Shown here piece after piece: positions 12,754 through 19,917 of a stretch of DNA of 20,477 bases. This stretch comes from DASUNQ01 sp036277075 (GTDB taxonomy: Bacteria; Acidobacteriota; Thermoanaerobaculia; Multivoradales; UBA5704), in assembly GCA_036277075.1 (NCBI GenBank), contig DASUNQ010000239.1, positions 1-20,477 of the forward strand. The letters are read 5' to 3'. The position numbers and the translations under genes were made by a program. Position 1 is the stretch's first letter; every line of letters starts with the position of its first letter. The notes under the pieces were generated by a model. The model was not told the origin of the DNA. It did not search any database and saw only the letters and a list, made by a program, of their open reading frames with translations.

Positions 12754-15032
12754 CCGCGCTCCCGCCGGCCGGCGCGGTCGAGGTCGAACAGCCGCTCCGG
12801 CGTGATCGGCACCTCCTCGACCGCCAGGCCGGTGGCGTTCTCGACCGCCGCGGCCACCGCCGGGGCGCCGCCGTCCATCGGCAGCTCCCCCATGCCCTTG
12901 GCGCCGAACGGCCCCCCCTCCCACGGCCGCTCGAGGAGGTGGACGTCGATCCGCGGCGCGTCGCGCGCGGTCGGAATGATGTAGGTGGCGAGCCGGTCGT
13001 TGAGGTAGCGGCCGCCCTCGAGCTTGACCTCTTCGAGCAGCGCCCAGCCGACGGCCTGGAGCGTCCCGCCTTCGACCTGGCCGGCGCAGAGGCGCGGGTG
13101 GATCGCGCGGCCCACCTCGCAGACGGCGGTGACGCGGAGGGGCCGCACCGCGTAGGTGTCGGGATCGACCTCGACCTCGGCGACGTCCGCGCCCCAGGCG
13201 AAGGTCGGGTAGGCCGCTCCCTGGTAGCGCTCCTCGTCGAAGCGCTGCGCCTCCGGCGTCTCGTGGTGGACGACGACCTCGGCCGGCTCGCCGGCCGCGA
13301 CGTAGCGCGCCGCGGCGGCGCGGAACGGGCCGGGCTCCTCGCCGTGCGCGGCGAGCCAGGCGTCGACGCGCCGGCGCAGCTCGGAGACGGCGCGGGCGAT
13401 GGCGCCGCCGACGATCATCGTCGTGCGCGAGGCGACCGTCGGGCCGGAGTCGGGCACCTCGCCGGTGTCGGGCTCGGCGAAGACGAGGTCCTCTTCGGCG
13501 ACCCCCGCGGCGGCGGCGGCGATCTGCGGGAAGACCGCCGCGCACCCCTGCCCCATGTCGGTCATCGCGGTGAGTACCTCGATCCGGCCGTCGGGCAGCA
13601 GCCGCGCCGCGACCGGCGAGCGCATCCGCCGCTCGCCGTTGCCGGTGAAGCCGGCGCCGTGGAAGTAGAGCGACAGGCCCACACCACGCGCTGGGGTGCG
13701 CCCCTCGGCGCCGTCGCCGAACCGCACTCCGCCGCGCCCGCGCTCGGCATCGTGCCGCCGCCAGCGCTCGCGGAAGCCGGTCCGCCGCTCGACCTCTTCG
13801 AGGCAGAGGCGGGCGGAGGCGCTGTCGTCGAGCGTCTGCCCGGTCGGCAGCCGGTCGCCGGGGCCGGCGACGTTGCGCGCCCGCACCTCGTAGGGGTCGA
13901 GCCCGGCTGCGCGCGCCACGCGGTCCATCTGCCGCTCCATCGCGAACTGCGTCTGCGGCGCGCCGAAGCCGCGGAAGGCGCCGTTGGGCGCGGTGTGGGT
14001 GGCGAGGACGCGGCCGCGCACCCGCACGTGCGCGCAGCGGTAGGGGCCGGAGGCGTGGAGCGCGGCGCGCGACAGGACGACCGGCGAGAGCGTGCGGTAG
14101 GCGCCGCCGTCGAGGAGGATCTCGACGTCGAGCGCGAGGAGCGTGCCGTCGCCCGCCACCCCGGTGCGGTGGCTCACCTCCGCCGGGTGGCGCTTCGTCG
14201 TCGCGACGATGTCCTCGTGGCGGTCGTAGGCCAGGCGCACCGGCCGGCCGGCGGCGCGCGCCAGGAGCGCCGCGTGGAGGCCGATCAGGCTCGGGTAGTC
14301 CTCCTTGCCGCCGAAGCCGCCGCCGACCGCGGTGGCGCGCACCCGCGCGCGGTCGGGCGGCAGCCCGAGCGCGTGCACCAGCGCCTTGTGGACGTAGTAG
14401 GGGCACTGCATCGAGCCGGCGACGACCAGCGCGCCGTCCTCCTCCCAGGCGGTCATCGCCTGGCACTCGATGTAGATGTGCTCCTGGTGGCCGGTGCGGT
14501 AGCTCCCCTCGACGACCAGCTCGGCGGCGGCGAGCGCGGCCTCGACGTCGCCGCAGGCGATCTCCACCTCGGCGAGCGGCGGCGCGGCGGCCGCCGCCGC
14601 GGCCTCGAGCGTGAGGACCGCCGGCAGCGGCTCGTACTCGACGTCGAAGGCGGCGAGCGCCCGGCGCGCCGCGACCCGCGTCGGCGCCGCGACGATCGCC
14701 ACCGCCTCGCCGACGTGGCGGACGACGCCGTCGGCGAGGATCGGCCACTCGTCGTCGATGAGCTGGACGCCGTTGAAACCGGGGAGGTCGCGCGCGGTGA
14801 GCGCCACGGCGCCCTCGGGCGCGCGTGCCGGGTCGAAGCGGAGGGCGGCGATCCGCGCGTGCGGGTGGGGGCTGCGCAGGGTGGCGCCGAACCAGAGGCC
14901 GGCGACCGCGAGGTCGTCGGCGAAGACCGCCGCGCCGGTCGCCTTCGCGAGCCCGTCGGGGCGCGGCGGGCTCGTGCCGATCGGCCCGAGATCCCCCCGT
15001 TCGCCCGCCGGGACAGTGTCCGTGCCCGTCAA
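12750..15032 (-). CDS. xdhA: Xanthine dehydrogenase molybdopterin-binding subunit
   Basis: A 760-residue catalytic subunit of the xanthine dehydrogenase family. It oxidises hypoxanthine and xanthine to urate at a molybdopterin centre. Motifs are KATGAAVFADDL (30-41), GGGFGGKEDYPS for cofactor binding, GAFRGFGAPQTQFAMERQMD, MGQGCAAVFPQIA, and GPFGAKGMGELP carrying the catalytic glutamate (Glu716). Substrate is inferred from the surrounding uricase/allantoin genes. The only sensible in-frame start is TTG at 15032, 10 bases after the msrA stop, with TATGAG 9 bases before it. An ATG at 15046 overlaps the msrA stop but is in another frame and closes after 5 codons. The 3' end overlaps the 2Fe-2S gene by 4 bases. 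Confidence 0.9.
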   Translation of the reverse strand: MTGTDTVPAGERGDLGPIGTSPPRPDGLAKATGAAVFADDLAVAGLWFGATLRSPHPHARIAALRFDPARAPEGAVALTARDLPGFNGVQLIDDEWPILADGVVRHVGEAVAIVAAPTRVAARRALAAFDVEYEPLPAVLTLEAAAAAAAPPLAEVEIACGDVEAALAAAELVVEGSYRTGHQEHIYIECQAMTAWEEDGALVVAGSMQCPYYVHKALVHALGLPPDRARVRATAVGGGFGGKEDYPSLIGLHAALLARAAGRPVRLAYDRHEDIVATTKRHPAEVSHRTGVAGDGTLLALDVEILLDGGAYRTLSPVVLSRAALHASGPYRCAHVRVRGRVLATHTAPNGAFRGFGAPQTQFAMERQMDRVARAAGLDPYEVRARNVAGPGDRLPTGQTLDDSASARLCLEEVERRTGFRERWRRHDAERGRGGVRFGDGAEGRTPARGVGLSLYFHGAGFTGNGERRMRSPVAARLLPDGRIEVLTAMTDMGQGCAAVFPQIAAAAAGVAEEDLVFAEPDTGEVPDSGPTVASRTTMIVGGAIARAVSELRRRVDAWLAAHGEEPGPFRAAAARYVAAGEPAEVVVHHETPEAQRFDEERYQGAAYPTFAWGADVAEVEVDPDTYAVRPLRVTAVCEVGRAIHPRLCAGQVEGGTLQAVGWALLEEVKLEGGRYLNDRLATYIIPTARDAPRIDVHLLERPWEGGPFGAKGMGELPMDGGAPAVAAAVENATGLAVEEVPITPERLFDLDRAGRRERG

Positions 15033-15042
15033 AGCGGGACGC

Positions 15043-15588
15043 TCATAGCGGCCGCGCGGGGGCCAGGAACTTCGCCCGGAACTTCGCCAGCTTGGGGCTG
15101 ATCACCGCCCGGCAGTAGGGCTGCGCGGAGTTCTCGCGGTAGTAGTTCTGGTGGTAGTCCTCGGCCGGGTAGAAGACCTCGAGCGGCCGCACCTCGGTGA
15201 CGATCGGGTCGTCGAAGAGCCCCTCGTCCGAGAGCTCGCGCACCAGCGCCTCGGCGGTCGCCCGCTGCTCGTCGGAGTGGGTGAAGATCGCCGAGCGGTA
15301 TTGCGTGCCGACGTCGCCCCCCTGGCGGTTCGGCGTCGTCGGGTCGTGGATGGCGAAGAAGATCTCGAGCAGGCGCCGGTAGGAGACCCGCTCGGGATCG
15401 AAGTGGACCTGCACCACCTCGGCGTGTCCGGTGTCACCGGAGCACACCTGCCGGTACGTCGGGTTCGGCACGTGCCCGCCCGCGTACCCCGAAGCCACCC
15501 GCTCCACCCCCTCGACCTCCTGATACACCGCCTCCAGGCACCAGAAGCAGCCGCCGGCGAGCGTCGCGATCTCGGTTCGGTTCGTCAT
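15043..15588 (-). CDS. msrA: Peptide methionine (S)-S-oxide reductase MsrA
   Basis: A 181-residue MsrA. The catalytic GGCFWCLEAV (12-21) carries nucleophile Cys14, with Cys17 next in the motif. GYAGGHVPNPTYRQVCSGDTGHAE, DPTTPNRQGGDVGTQYRSAIF and YHQNYYREN are typical family motifs. Glu and Tyr residues of the active site are present. It repairs oxidised methionine using thioredoxin and appears cytoplasmic (no signal peptide). The ATG at 15588 is preceded by TAGACT at 7 bases. It is the first gene on the minus strand before the xanthine dehydrogenase genes, only 10 bases from xdhA, so the five genes probably form one transcript. Confidence 0.94.
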   Translation of the reverse strand: MTNRTEIATLAGGCFWCLEAVYQEVEGVERVASGYAGGHVPNPTYRQVCSGDTGHAEVVQVHFDPERVSYRRLLEIFFAIHDPTTPNRQGGDVGTQYRSAIFTHSDEQRATAEALVRELSDEGLFDDPIVTEVRPLEVFYPAEDYHQNYYRENSAQPYCRAVISPKLAKFRAKFLAPARPL

Positions 15589-15595
15589 GGCGCCG

Positions 15596-15601
15596 AGTCT
15601 A
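15596..15601 (-). promoter_or_regulatory. -10-like box TAGACT before msrA
   Basis: Read on the minus strand, TAGACT ends 7 bases before the msrA ATG. A CTGACA hexamer lies upstream (15623-15628), but the 21-base spacer is too long to be convincing. It is the likely promoter of the msrA-xanthine dehydrogenase operon, predicted leaderless. The 55-base gap also holds the start region of the divergent antiporter gene. Confidence 0.45.
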
Positions 15602-15643
15602 TGCCCTGCGCGGCCGCCGCCGTGTCAGGATCGCGGCGCGACC

Positions 15644-17158
15644 ATGGAACCGCACGCCATCGAGCCGATGATCAGTCTCTTCGGCATCGTCGGGGCCGTG
15701 GTGCTGACGGCGGCGCTGCTCTCCGGGGTCGCCGACCGCACGCGGGTGCCGCCGATCCTCGTCTTCCTGGCGCTCGGCACCCTCCTCGGCCCCTTCGGGC
15801 TCGGCCTGGTCTCCCTCCCGGTCGACTCGGCGGCGATCCGCGCCATCGCGACGCTCGGCCTGGTCCTCGTCCTCTTCATGGACGCCATCGACGTCGCGTT
15901 CGCCGACCTCAAGCGCCACGCCCGCCTCGCCGCGCTGATCCTGGGGCCGGCGACGCTCCTGACCGCGGCGGCGATCGCCCTCGCCGCCTGGGGGATCCTC
16001 GGCTTCGGCCCCGCCGAGAGCGCGATCCTCGGCGCCGCCCTGGCCTCGACCGATCCGGTGCTGCTGCGCGGCGTGCTGCGCAACCCGAGCCTCCCCGGCC
16101 CCGCCCGCTACGCGCTGCGCCTGGAGAGCGGGATGAACGACGCCGTCCTCCTGCCGGTCGTGCTCGTGGCGATGCGGTTCCTGGCGCCGGGGAGCGCGGC
16201 CCCGGAGGGCGCCGAGATGGGGCGGGCGGCGCTCGGCCTCTTCTTAATCGGCGTCGTCGGCGGGGTCGTCGTCGGCCTCGCCTCGATCGGCGCCTTGCAC
16301 GCGATCCGCCGCCGGGTCGGCATCCGCCGCGACTACGAATCCGTCTACGGCCTCGGCGTGGCGATCACCGCCTTCGCCGCCGCCGAGGCGCTCGGCGGCA
16401 GCGGCTTCCTCGCCGCGTTCGCCGCCGGACTGACCATCGCGGCCCTCGACGTCGAGCTCTGCGAGTGCTTCTTCGACTACGGCCAGGCGACCGCGGAGCT
16501 GGGCCTGCTCTTCACCTTCGTGGCGCTCGGCAGCTCGGCGATCTGGAGCGGGCTCGACGTGATCGGCGGACCGGCGCTGCTCTTCGCCGCGGTGGCCCTG
16601 TTCGTCCGCGCGCCGCTCCTCTACGGCGTCCTCACGCTCTTCGCCCCCGACGCGCTCGACCGCCGCAGCCGCCTCCTCGCCGCCTGGTTCGGGCCGCGCG
16701 GCCTGAGCTCGCTCCTCCTCGTGCTCCTGGCGGTCTTCGCGGGGCTGCGCGGGGCCGCCGAGCTGTTCGAGATCACGGCGCTCGTCGTCCTGCTCTCGGT
16801 CGTCGTGCACGGCGGCTCGCAGGCCTTCCTGCGGCCGGCGCCGGCCCCCGCCGCCGAGCAGAGGCCGGAGGCCTTGCCGGCGCCGCCCGCGCCGGCGGCG
16901 GCCGGCGCCGAGTCTCCCGGCGAGCGCGCCGAGGAGTGGGACGTCGGCGACCCGGAGCGGATCACCCTCGCGCAGCTCGCCGAGCTCGAGCGCCGCGGCG
17001 AGCCGCTCGCGATTCTCGACGTGCGCACCGAGAGCGCCTACCGCGAGACCAGCGAGCGCGCGCGGGGCGCGGTGCGCGTGCCGCCGGACCGCGCCGTCGA
17101 GGGGGTGCGCACCCTCGGCCTGCCTCTCGACACCTGGCTCGTCTCCTACTGCACGTGA
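15644..17158 (+). CDS. CPA1-type cation/proton antiporter with C-terminal rhodanese domain, interrupted by in-frame UGA
   Basis: 504 residues precede the UGA. Residues 5-400 are a polytopic cation:proton antiporter of the CPA1/NhaP type: DRTRVPPILVFLALGTLLG near the start, ALASTDPVLLRGVL, and RLESGMNDAVLLPVVL with the conserved Asn-Asp ion-binding pair, across about 12 hydrophobic spans. An Ala/Pro linker at about 400-430 leads to a cytoplasmic rhodanese domain (ITLAQLAELERRG, then LAILDVRTESAY). This domain breaks at YCT-UGA, the codon where the rhodanese catalytic cysteine is expected. The remaining rhodanese sequence follows in the same frame to 17326, giving 560 residues if UGA is decoded. 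The ATG at 15644 is chosen over 15587 because the latter overlaps the divergent msrA start and adds unlike residues; 15668 is also possible. The predicted function is Na+ or K+/H+ exchange, perhaps redox-sensed. Confidence 0.85.
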   Translation: MEPHAIEPMISLFGIVGAVVLTAALLSGVADRTRVPPILVFLALGTLLGPFGLGLVSLPVDSAAIRAIATLGLVLVLFMDAIDVAFADLKRHARLAALILGPATLLTAAAIALAAWGILGFGPAESAILGAALASTDPVLLRGVLRNPSLPGPARYALRLESGMNDAVLLPVVLVAMRFLAPGSAAPEGAEMGRAALGLFLIGVVGGVVVGLASIGALHAIRRRVGIRRDYESVYGLGVAITAFAAAEALGGSGFLAAFAAGLTIAALDVELCECFFDYGQATAELGLLFTFVALGSSAIWSGLDVIGGPALLFAAVALFVRAPLLYGVLTLFAPDALDRRSRLLAAWFGPRGLSSLLLVLLAVFAGLRGAAELFEITALVVLLSVVVHGGSQAFLRPAPAPAAEQRPEALPAPPAPAAAGAESPGERAEEWDVGDPERITLAQLAELERRGEPLAILDVRTESAYRETSERARGAVRVPPDRAVEGVRTLGLPLDTWLVSYCT

Positions 17159-17326
17159 CCGGGCGAGAAGACGAGCGTCCGGGTGACGCGCGAGCTGCAG
17201 CGGGAAGGTTGGCGCAACGCCCGCGCCCTGGCCGGCGGCTGGCGCGCCTGGGAGGCGAGCGGCCGCCCCGTCGAGCCGGTGCACGCGCCGCTCACCGCGG
17301 CAGGTCCAGCCGGTAGCTGGCCTTGA
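17156..17326 (+). other. Probable selenocysteine codon and read-through rhodanese C-terminus
   Basis: The UGA at 17156-17158 follows TGC ACG (Cys-Thr). Homologous rhodanese active-site loops read C-T-C-P-x-E. Here the loop reads C-T-(UGA)-P-G-E-K-T-S-V-R-V, then NARALAGGWRAWEASGRP, which is the normal end of a rhodanese domain. The frame then closes at TGA 17324-17326, 35 bases into the convergent DUF5916 gene. I infer Sec at residue 505. A nonsense mutation of TGC/TGT or a base error would look the same in one sequence. Confidence 0.6.
17172..17192 (+). promoter_or_regulatory. Candidate bacterial SECIS hairpin
   Basis: GCGTC (17175-17179) and GACGC (17185-17189) pair perfectly around the 5-base loop CGGGT. 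Below one A-G mismatch two more pairs form (17172-17173 with 17191-17192). The loop begins 21 bases after the UGA, close to the position of the apical loop of the E. coli fdhF SECIS, and it has G in its first two bases as bacterial SECIS loops do. GC-rich DNA forms hairpins easily, so this is supportive rather than decisive. Confidence 0.5.
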
Positions 17327-19859
17327 GCAGGAAGCGGTCCTCGGCCGGCACGTCGTCGATCGCCCAGAGGTCCTCGAGCCGGCCGCTCGAGGTAGCGAGC
17401 AGCCGCTCCTCCCGCCCTTCGCTCCACACCGCGTAGAGCGTCGCCGGCCCCACCTCCCAGCGCAGCACCGCGTTGCCGCGCAGGCTGCGCAGGCTGAAGT
17501 CGGGGTCGGGGAGAGGCGAGCCGGCGGCGGGGGCGTAAGCGCCGCCCGGAGCCGTGAGCTCCAGGAGCGGACCGTAGGTGCCGGAGGCGGCGAAGGGCTG
17601 CAGGTAGAGCTGCAGCGACAGGTTGCGATGGAAGGTCCAGTCGAGCCGCGGCGCGAGCTCGAGGCGCCGCTCCACGAGCTCGGCGAAGACCCAGCGGCGG
17701 CCGAAGGTGGCGGCGGCGGGCGGATCGTCCACCGCCCCGACGAACTTGGCCGCGACCGTGCGGGTGGCGGCGGTGGCGGCGAGCTGCAGGCTCACGTTCG
17801 CGCGCGGCCGCCAGCCGAGCGTCAGCGCGGTCGAGCGGTGGGAGCCGCCGTCCTCGTCGTCGCCGTCGCCGCGCGCCAGCTCTACCCAGACCGGCTTTCT
17901 CGTGTCGCTGCCGACCCGCAGCGACGACGACCAGCCCGGCGGCCGCGCGATCCGCGGCCCGCCGCGCGTCTCGCGGTCGTCGACGCCGCGCTCGGCGCGG
18001 AAGAGACCGGCGGAGCCGGTCCAGTAGCCGAGCAGCGTCGTCGTGCCCTCCAGGCTCCAGCCGGGGGCGAGGGGGTCGCCGGCCCCGTTCTCGCTCCACC
18101 AGCGCCCGCCCCAGATCCGCCAGGAGCGGAGGAAGCGGCCGGGCGTCACGTCGTGGTAGGCGAGGACCGCGTGGCCCGCGCGCAGGTCGCTGCGGGCGTG
18201 GAAGCCCAGCTCGTTGACGTCGAACCCCGGCGAGTAGGCCTGCCCCTGGAGCTGGTAGCGCCAGGCACCGGTCTCGCGCGACAGGGTCAGCTTGCCGCCC
18301 CACCCGGAGAGCTCGGTGCGCGCGGGGTCGAAGCGCAGGTGCCCGGCGTCGGGGCGCTGGTAGGCGTGCGCCGGCGCGCGCTGGAGGAGCCCGATCGCCT
18401 GCGGCGAGCCGTCGACGCGCGAGCCGGCGGCCATCCAGTCGAGCAGCAGGTCGCGGTCGCCGAACCAGGTGTAGCCGTCGAGCCCCAGGACCCGCGCGGT
18501 CTCCGGTAGGAACGCGGTCGCGGGGCGGCGGCGGCGATCGGCCGAGGTGGCCAGCAGGCCGATCCGCCCCTGCTCGCCGAGGTCGCGCGTCACCCGCCCG
18601 GCGAAGTAGCTCGCCTGCGGCTCGACGACCTGCGAGCCGAGCGCGCCGCCGCTCGCCAGCGCGGCGCGCTCCTCGGCGGTGAGGGCGTCGAGCAGGGCGA
18701 CGCTGGTGCCGCCGGCGGTGCGCCCGATGAGCTTGAGCGCGCCGAGGATGCGAGTGGCCCCCGGCGCGTCGATCGCCTCGGCGGCGAGCCGCGCCGTCCC
18801 CTGCGGCTCGCGGCCGATGCGCCGCGAGTAGAAGAGGCGCGGGTGGGCGACCGCCAAAGGCGTGGCGTACGCCGTCGCCACGCCGCCGAAGTTGAAGAGC
18901 TTGGCGCCGTCGAGGAAGAACGGCCGCTTCTCGGGCAGGAAGAGCTCGAACCCCGAGAGGTCGAGCACCGCGGGGTCCACCTCCACCTGGCCGAAGTCGG
19001 GGTTGAGCGTGCCGCTGAGCGTCAGGTTGCTGCGCGAGATCCAGCGCAGGTCGAGCCCCAGCTCCTGGGCGCTGCCGCCGTCGCGCCCCAGCGGATCCCC
19101 GGCGGGCACGGTGGCGTCGCGCAGCGCGGCGGCCGAGACGTAAGGGCGCAGCTCGAGGCGCGAGCGCGGGCGGACGCCGTCGAGCCCCGCGAGGTCGCCG
19201 AAGCGCGAGGCGAAGCCGGGCTGGTCGAGCGGGTGCGAGACCCACCGCGACTGCTCCTGGCGGCCGCGGATCCAGCGGATGAAGTTGAGCCCCCAGACCT
19301 GCGGCACCCGCTCGGCGAAGCGCAGCTCGGCGAGCGGGATGCGCATCTCGACGCTCCATCCGCTCTCGCCGAGGCGGGCGGCGGACTGCCAGACGGCGTC
19401 CCAGGTCGTGTCCTCCTCGACGTCGTTGGCGATCACCTCGTCGTACTGCACGCCGTCGGGGTTGACGAAGAAGGCGTAGCCGCTGCGGCGGTCGTGCTGC
19501 GGGTCGAGCAGGATGCCGAACCAGTCGCTGGCGAGGAAGGTGTCGCGGCGGCCGAGGAGGCGGGTCACCGGGAGGCTGTGATGGTCGAGGACGGCCGCGA
19601 CGTAGAGCGCGTCGTCGTCGAAGAGGACGTGCACGCGGGTCGGCTCGCTCACCGGCTCGCCGTTGTCGGGGCGCTGCTGGGTGAAGCCCTCGATCGCCGG
19701 CGCGAGCGCCCACACCGCCTCTTCGACGCGGCCGTCGATGGTCGGCGGCGAGGGGGCGCGGGCGGCACGGGCGGCGGGGCGCGGGCGGCCTTCGTCCGCC
19801 AGCGCGGCGGCGGCCGAGACCAGGAGGAGGAGAGCGTAGGGGAGTGTCTTGGCGGTCAT
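17292..19859 (-). CDS. DUF5916 outer-membrane-type protein with N-terminal CBM9-like domain
   Basis: An 855-residue exported protein. The signal peptide is MTAKTLPYALLLLVSAAAALADEG. Residues about 30-230 form a CBM9/DOMON-like carbohydrate-binding-type domain (PTIDGRVEEAVW, VLFDDDALYVAAV, SDWFGILLDPQHD, FFVNPDGVQYDE). The rest is the DUF5916 region, with the hallmark FELFLPEKRPFFLDGAKLFNFGG (about 325-350) followed by many alternating short strands, consistent with an outer-membrane beta-barrel. The true function of the family is not established. The ATG at 19859 is chosen because it begins the signal peptide; an upstream in-frame ATG at 19919 would add 20 residues before it. The gene is divergent from the LysR-type gene, and its 3' end overlaps the antiporter read-through frame by 35 bases. 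Confidence 0.85.
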   Translation of the reverse strand: MTAKTLPYALLLLVSAAAALADEGRPRPAARAARAPSPPTIDGRVEEAVWALAPAIEGFTQQRPDNGEPVSEPTRVHVLFDDDALYVAAVLDHHSLPVTRLLGRRDTFLASDWFGILLDPQHDRRSGYAFFVNPDGVQYDEVIANDVEEDTTWDAVWQSAARLGESGWSVEMRIPLAELRFAERVPQVWGLNFIRWIRGRQEQSRWVSHPLDQPGFASRFGDLAGLDGVRPRSRLELRPYVSAAALRDATVPAGDPLGRDGGSAQELGLDLRWISRSNLTLSGTLNPDFGQVEVDPAVLDLSGFELFLPEKRPFFLDGAKLFNFGGVATAYATPLAVAHPRLFYSRRIGREPQGTARLAAEAIDAPGATRILGALKLIGRTAGGTSVALLDALTAEERAALASGGALGSQVVEPQASYFAGRVTRDLGEQGRIGLLATSADRRRRPATAFLPETARVLGLDGYTWFGDRDLLLDWMAAGSRVDGSPQAIGLLQRAPAHAYQRPDAGHLRFDPARTELSGWGGKLTLSRETGAWRYQLQGQAYSPGFDVNELGFHARSDLRAGHAVLAYHDVTPGRFLRSWRIWGGRWWSENGAGDPLAPGWSLEGTTTLLGYWTGSAGLFRAERGVDDRETRGGPRIARPPGWSSSLRVGSDTRKPVWVELARGDGDDEDGGSHRSTALTLGWRPRANVSLQLAATAATRTVAAKFVGAVDDPPAAATFGRRWVFAELVERRLELAPRLDWTFHRNLSLQLYLQPFAASGTYGPLLELTAPGGAYAPAAGSPLPDPDFSLRSLRGNAVLRWEVGPATLYAVWSEGREERLLATSSGRLEDLWAIDDVPAEDRFLLKASYRLDLPR

Positions 19860-19866
19860 GCGGCGC

Positions 19867-19872
19867 AGGGTA
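19867..19872 (-). promoter_or_regulatory. -10-like box TACCCT before the DUF5916 gene
   Basis: On the minus strand, TACCCT ends 7 bases before the chosen ATG. No standard -35 box lies at 16-18 bases. The next AT-rich element upstream is the dyad at 19887-19901, which fits activator-dependent control. Weak on its own. Confidence 0.3.
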
Positions 19873-19887
19873 GGGCCGGCTAGGCGT

Positions 19888-19900
19888 TGAGTCCAGTTCA
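19888..19900. promoter_or_regulatory. LysR/MetR-type operator in the divergent promoter
   Basis: TGAGTCCAGTTCA fits the LysR pattern T-N11-A and matches the MetR box TGAA-N5-TTCA at 7 of 8 fixed positions. The dyad extends to TTGA-N7-TCAA (19887-19901). It lies between the DUF5916 gene and a LysR-type gene whose product resembles MetR, the usual place for such a site. Confidence 0.5.
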
Positions 19901-19904
19901 ATGT

Positions 19905-19910
19905 CATAAT
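19905..19910 (+). promoter_or_regulatory. -10-like box CATAAT before the LysR-type gene
   Basis: CATAAT is the strongest AT-rich hexamer in this gap and ends 7 bases before the regulator's ATG, suggesting a leaderless transcript. The candidate operator lies just upstream, which fits autoregulation. Confidence 0.45.
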
Positions 19911-19917
19911 CCAAGGC

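Noticed and set aside
12939..15101. A 720-codon plus-strand open frame over the xanthine dehydrogenase gene
   Set aside because: Antisense shadow of a gene with clear molybdenum-hydroxylase motifs; its composition is low-complexity.
15537..15549. MsrA as a second selenoprotein
   Set aside because: Its catalytic site is encoded with ordinary cysteine codons (GCFWC) and the frame is uninterrupted.
15587..15643. Upstream ATG for the antiporter
   Set aside because: It overlaps the divergent msrA start codon and adds a Pro/Cys-rich stretch unlike antiporter N-termini.
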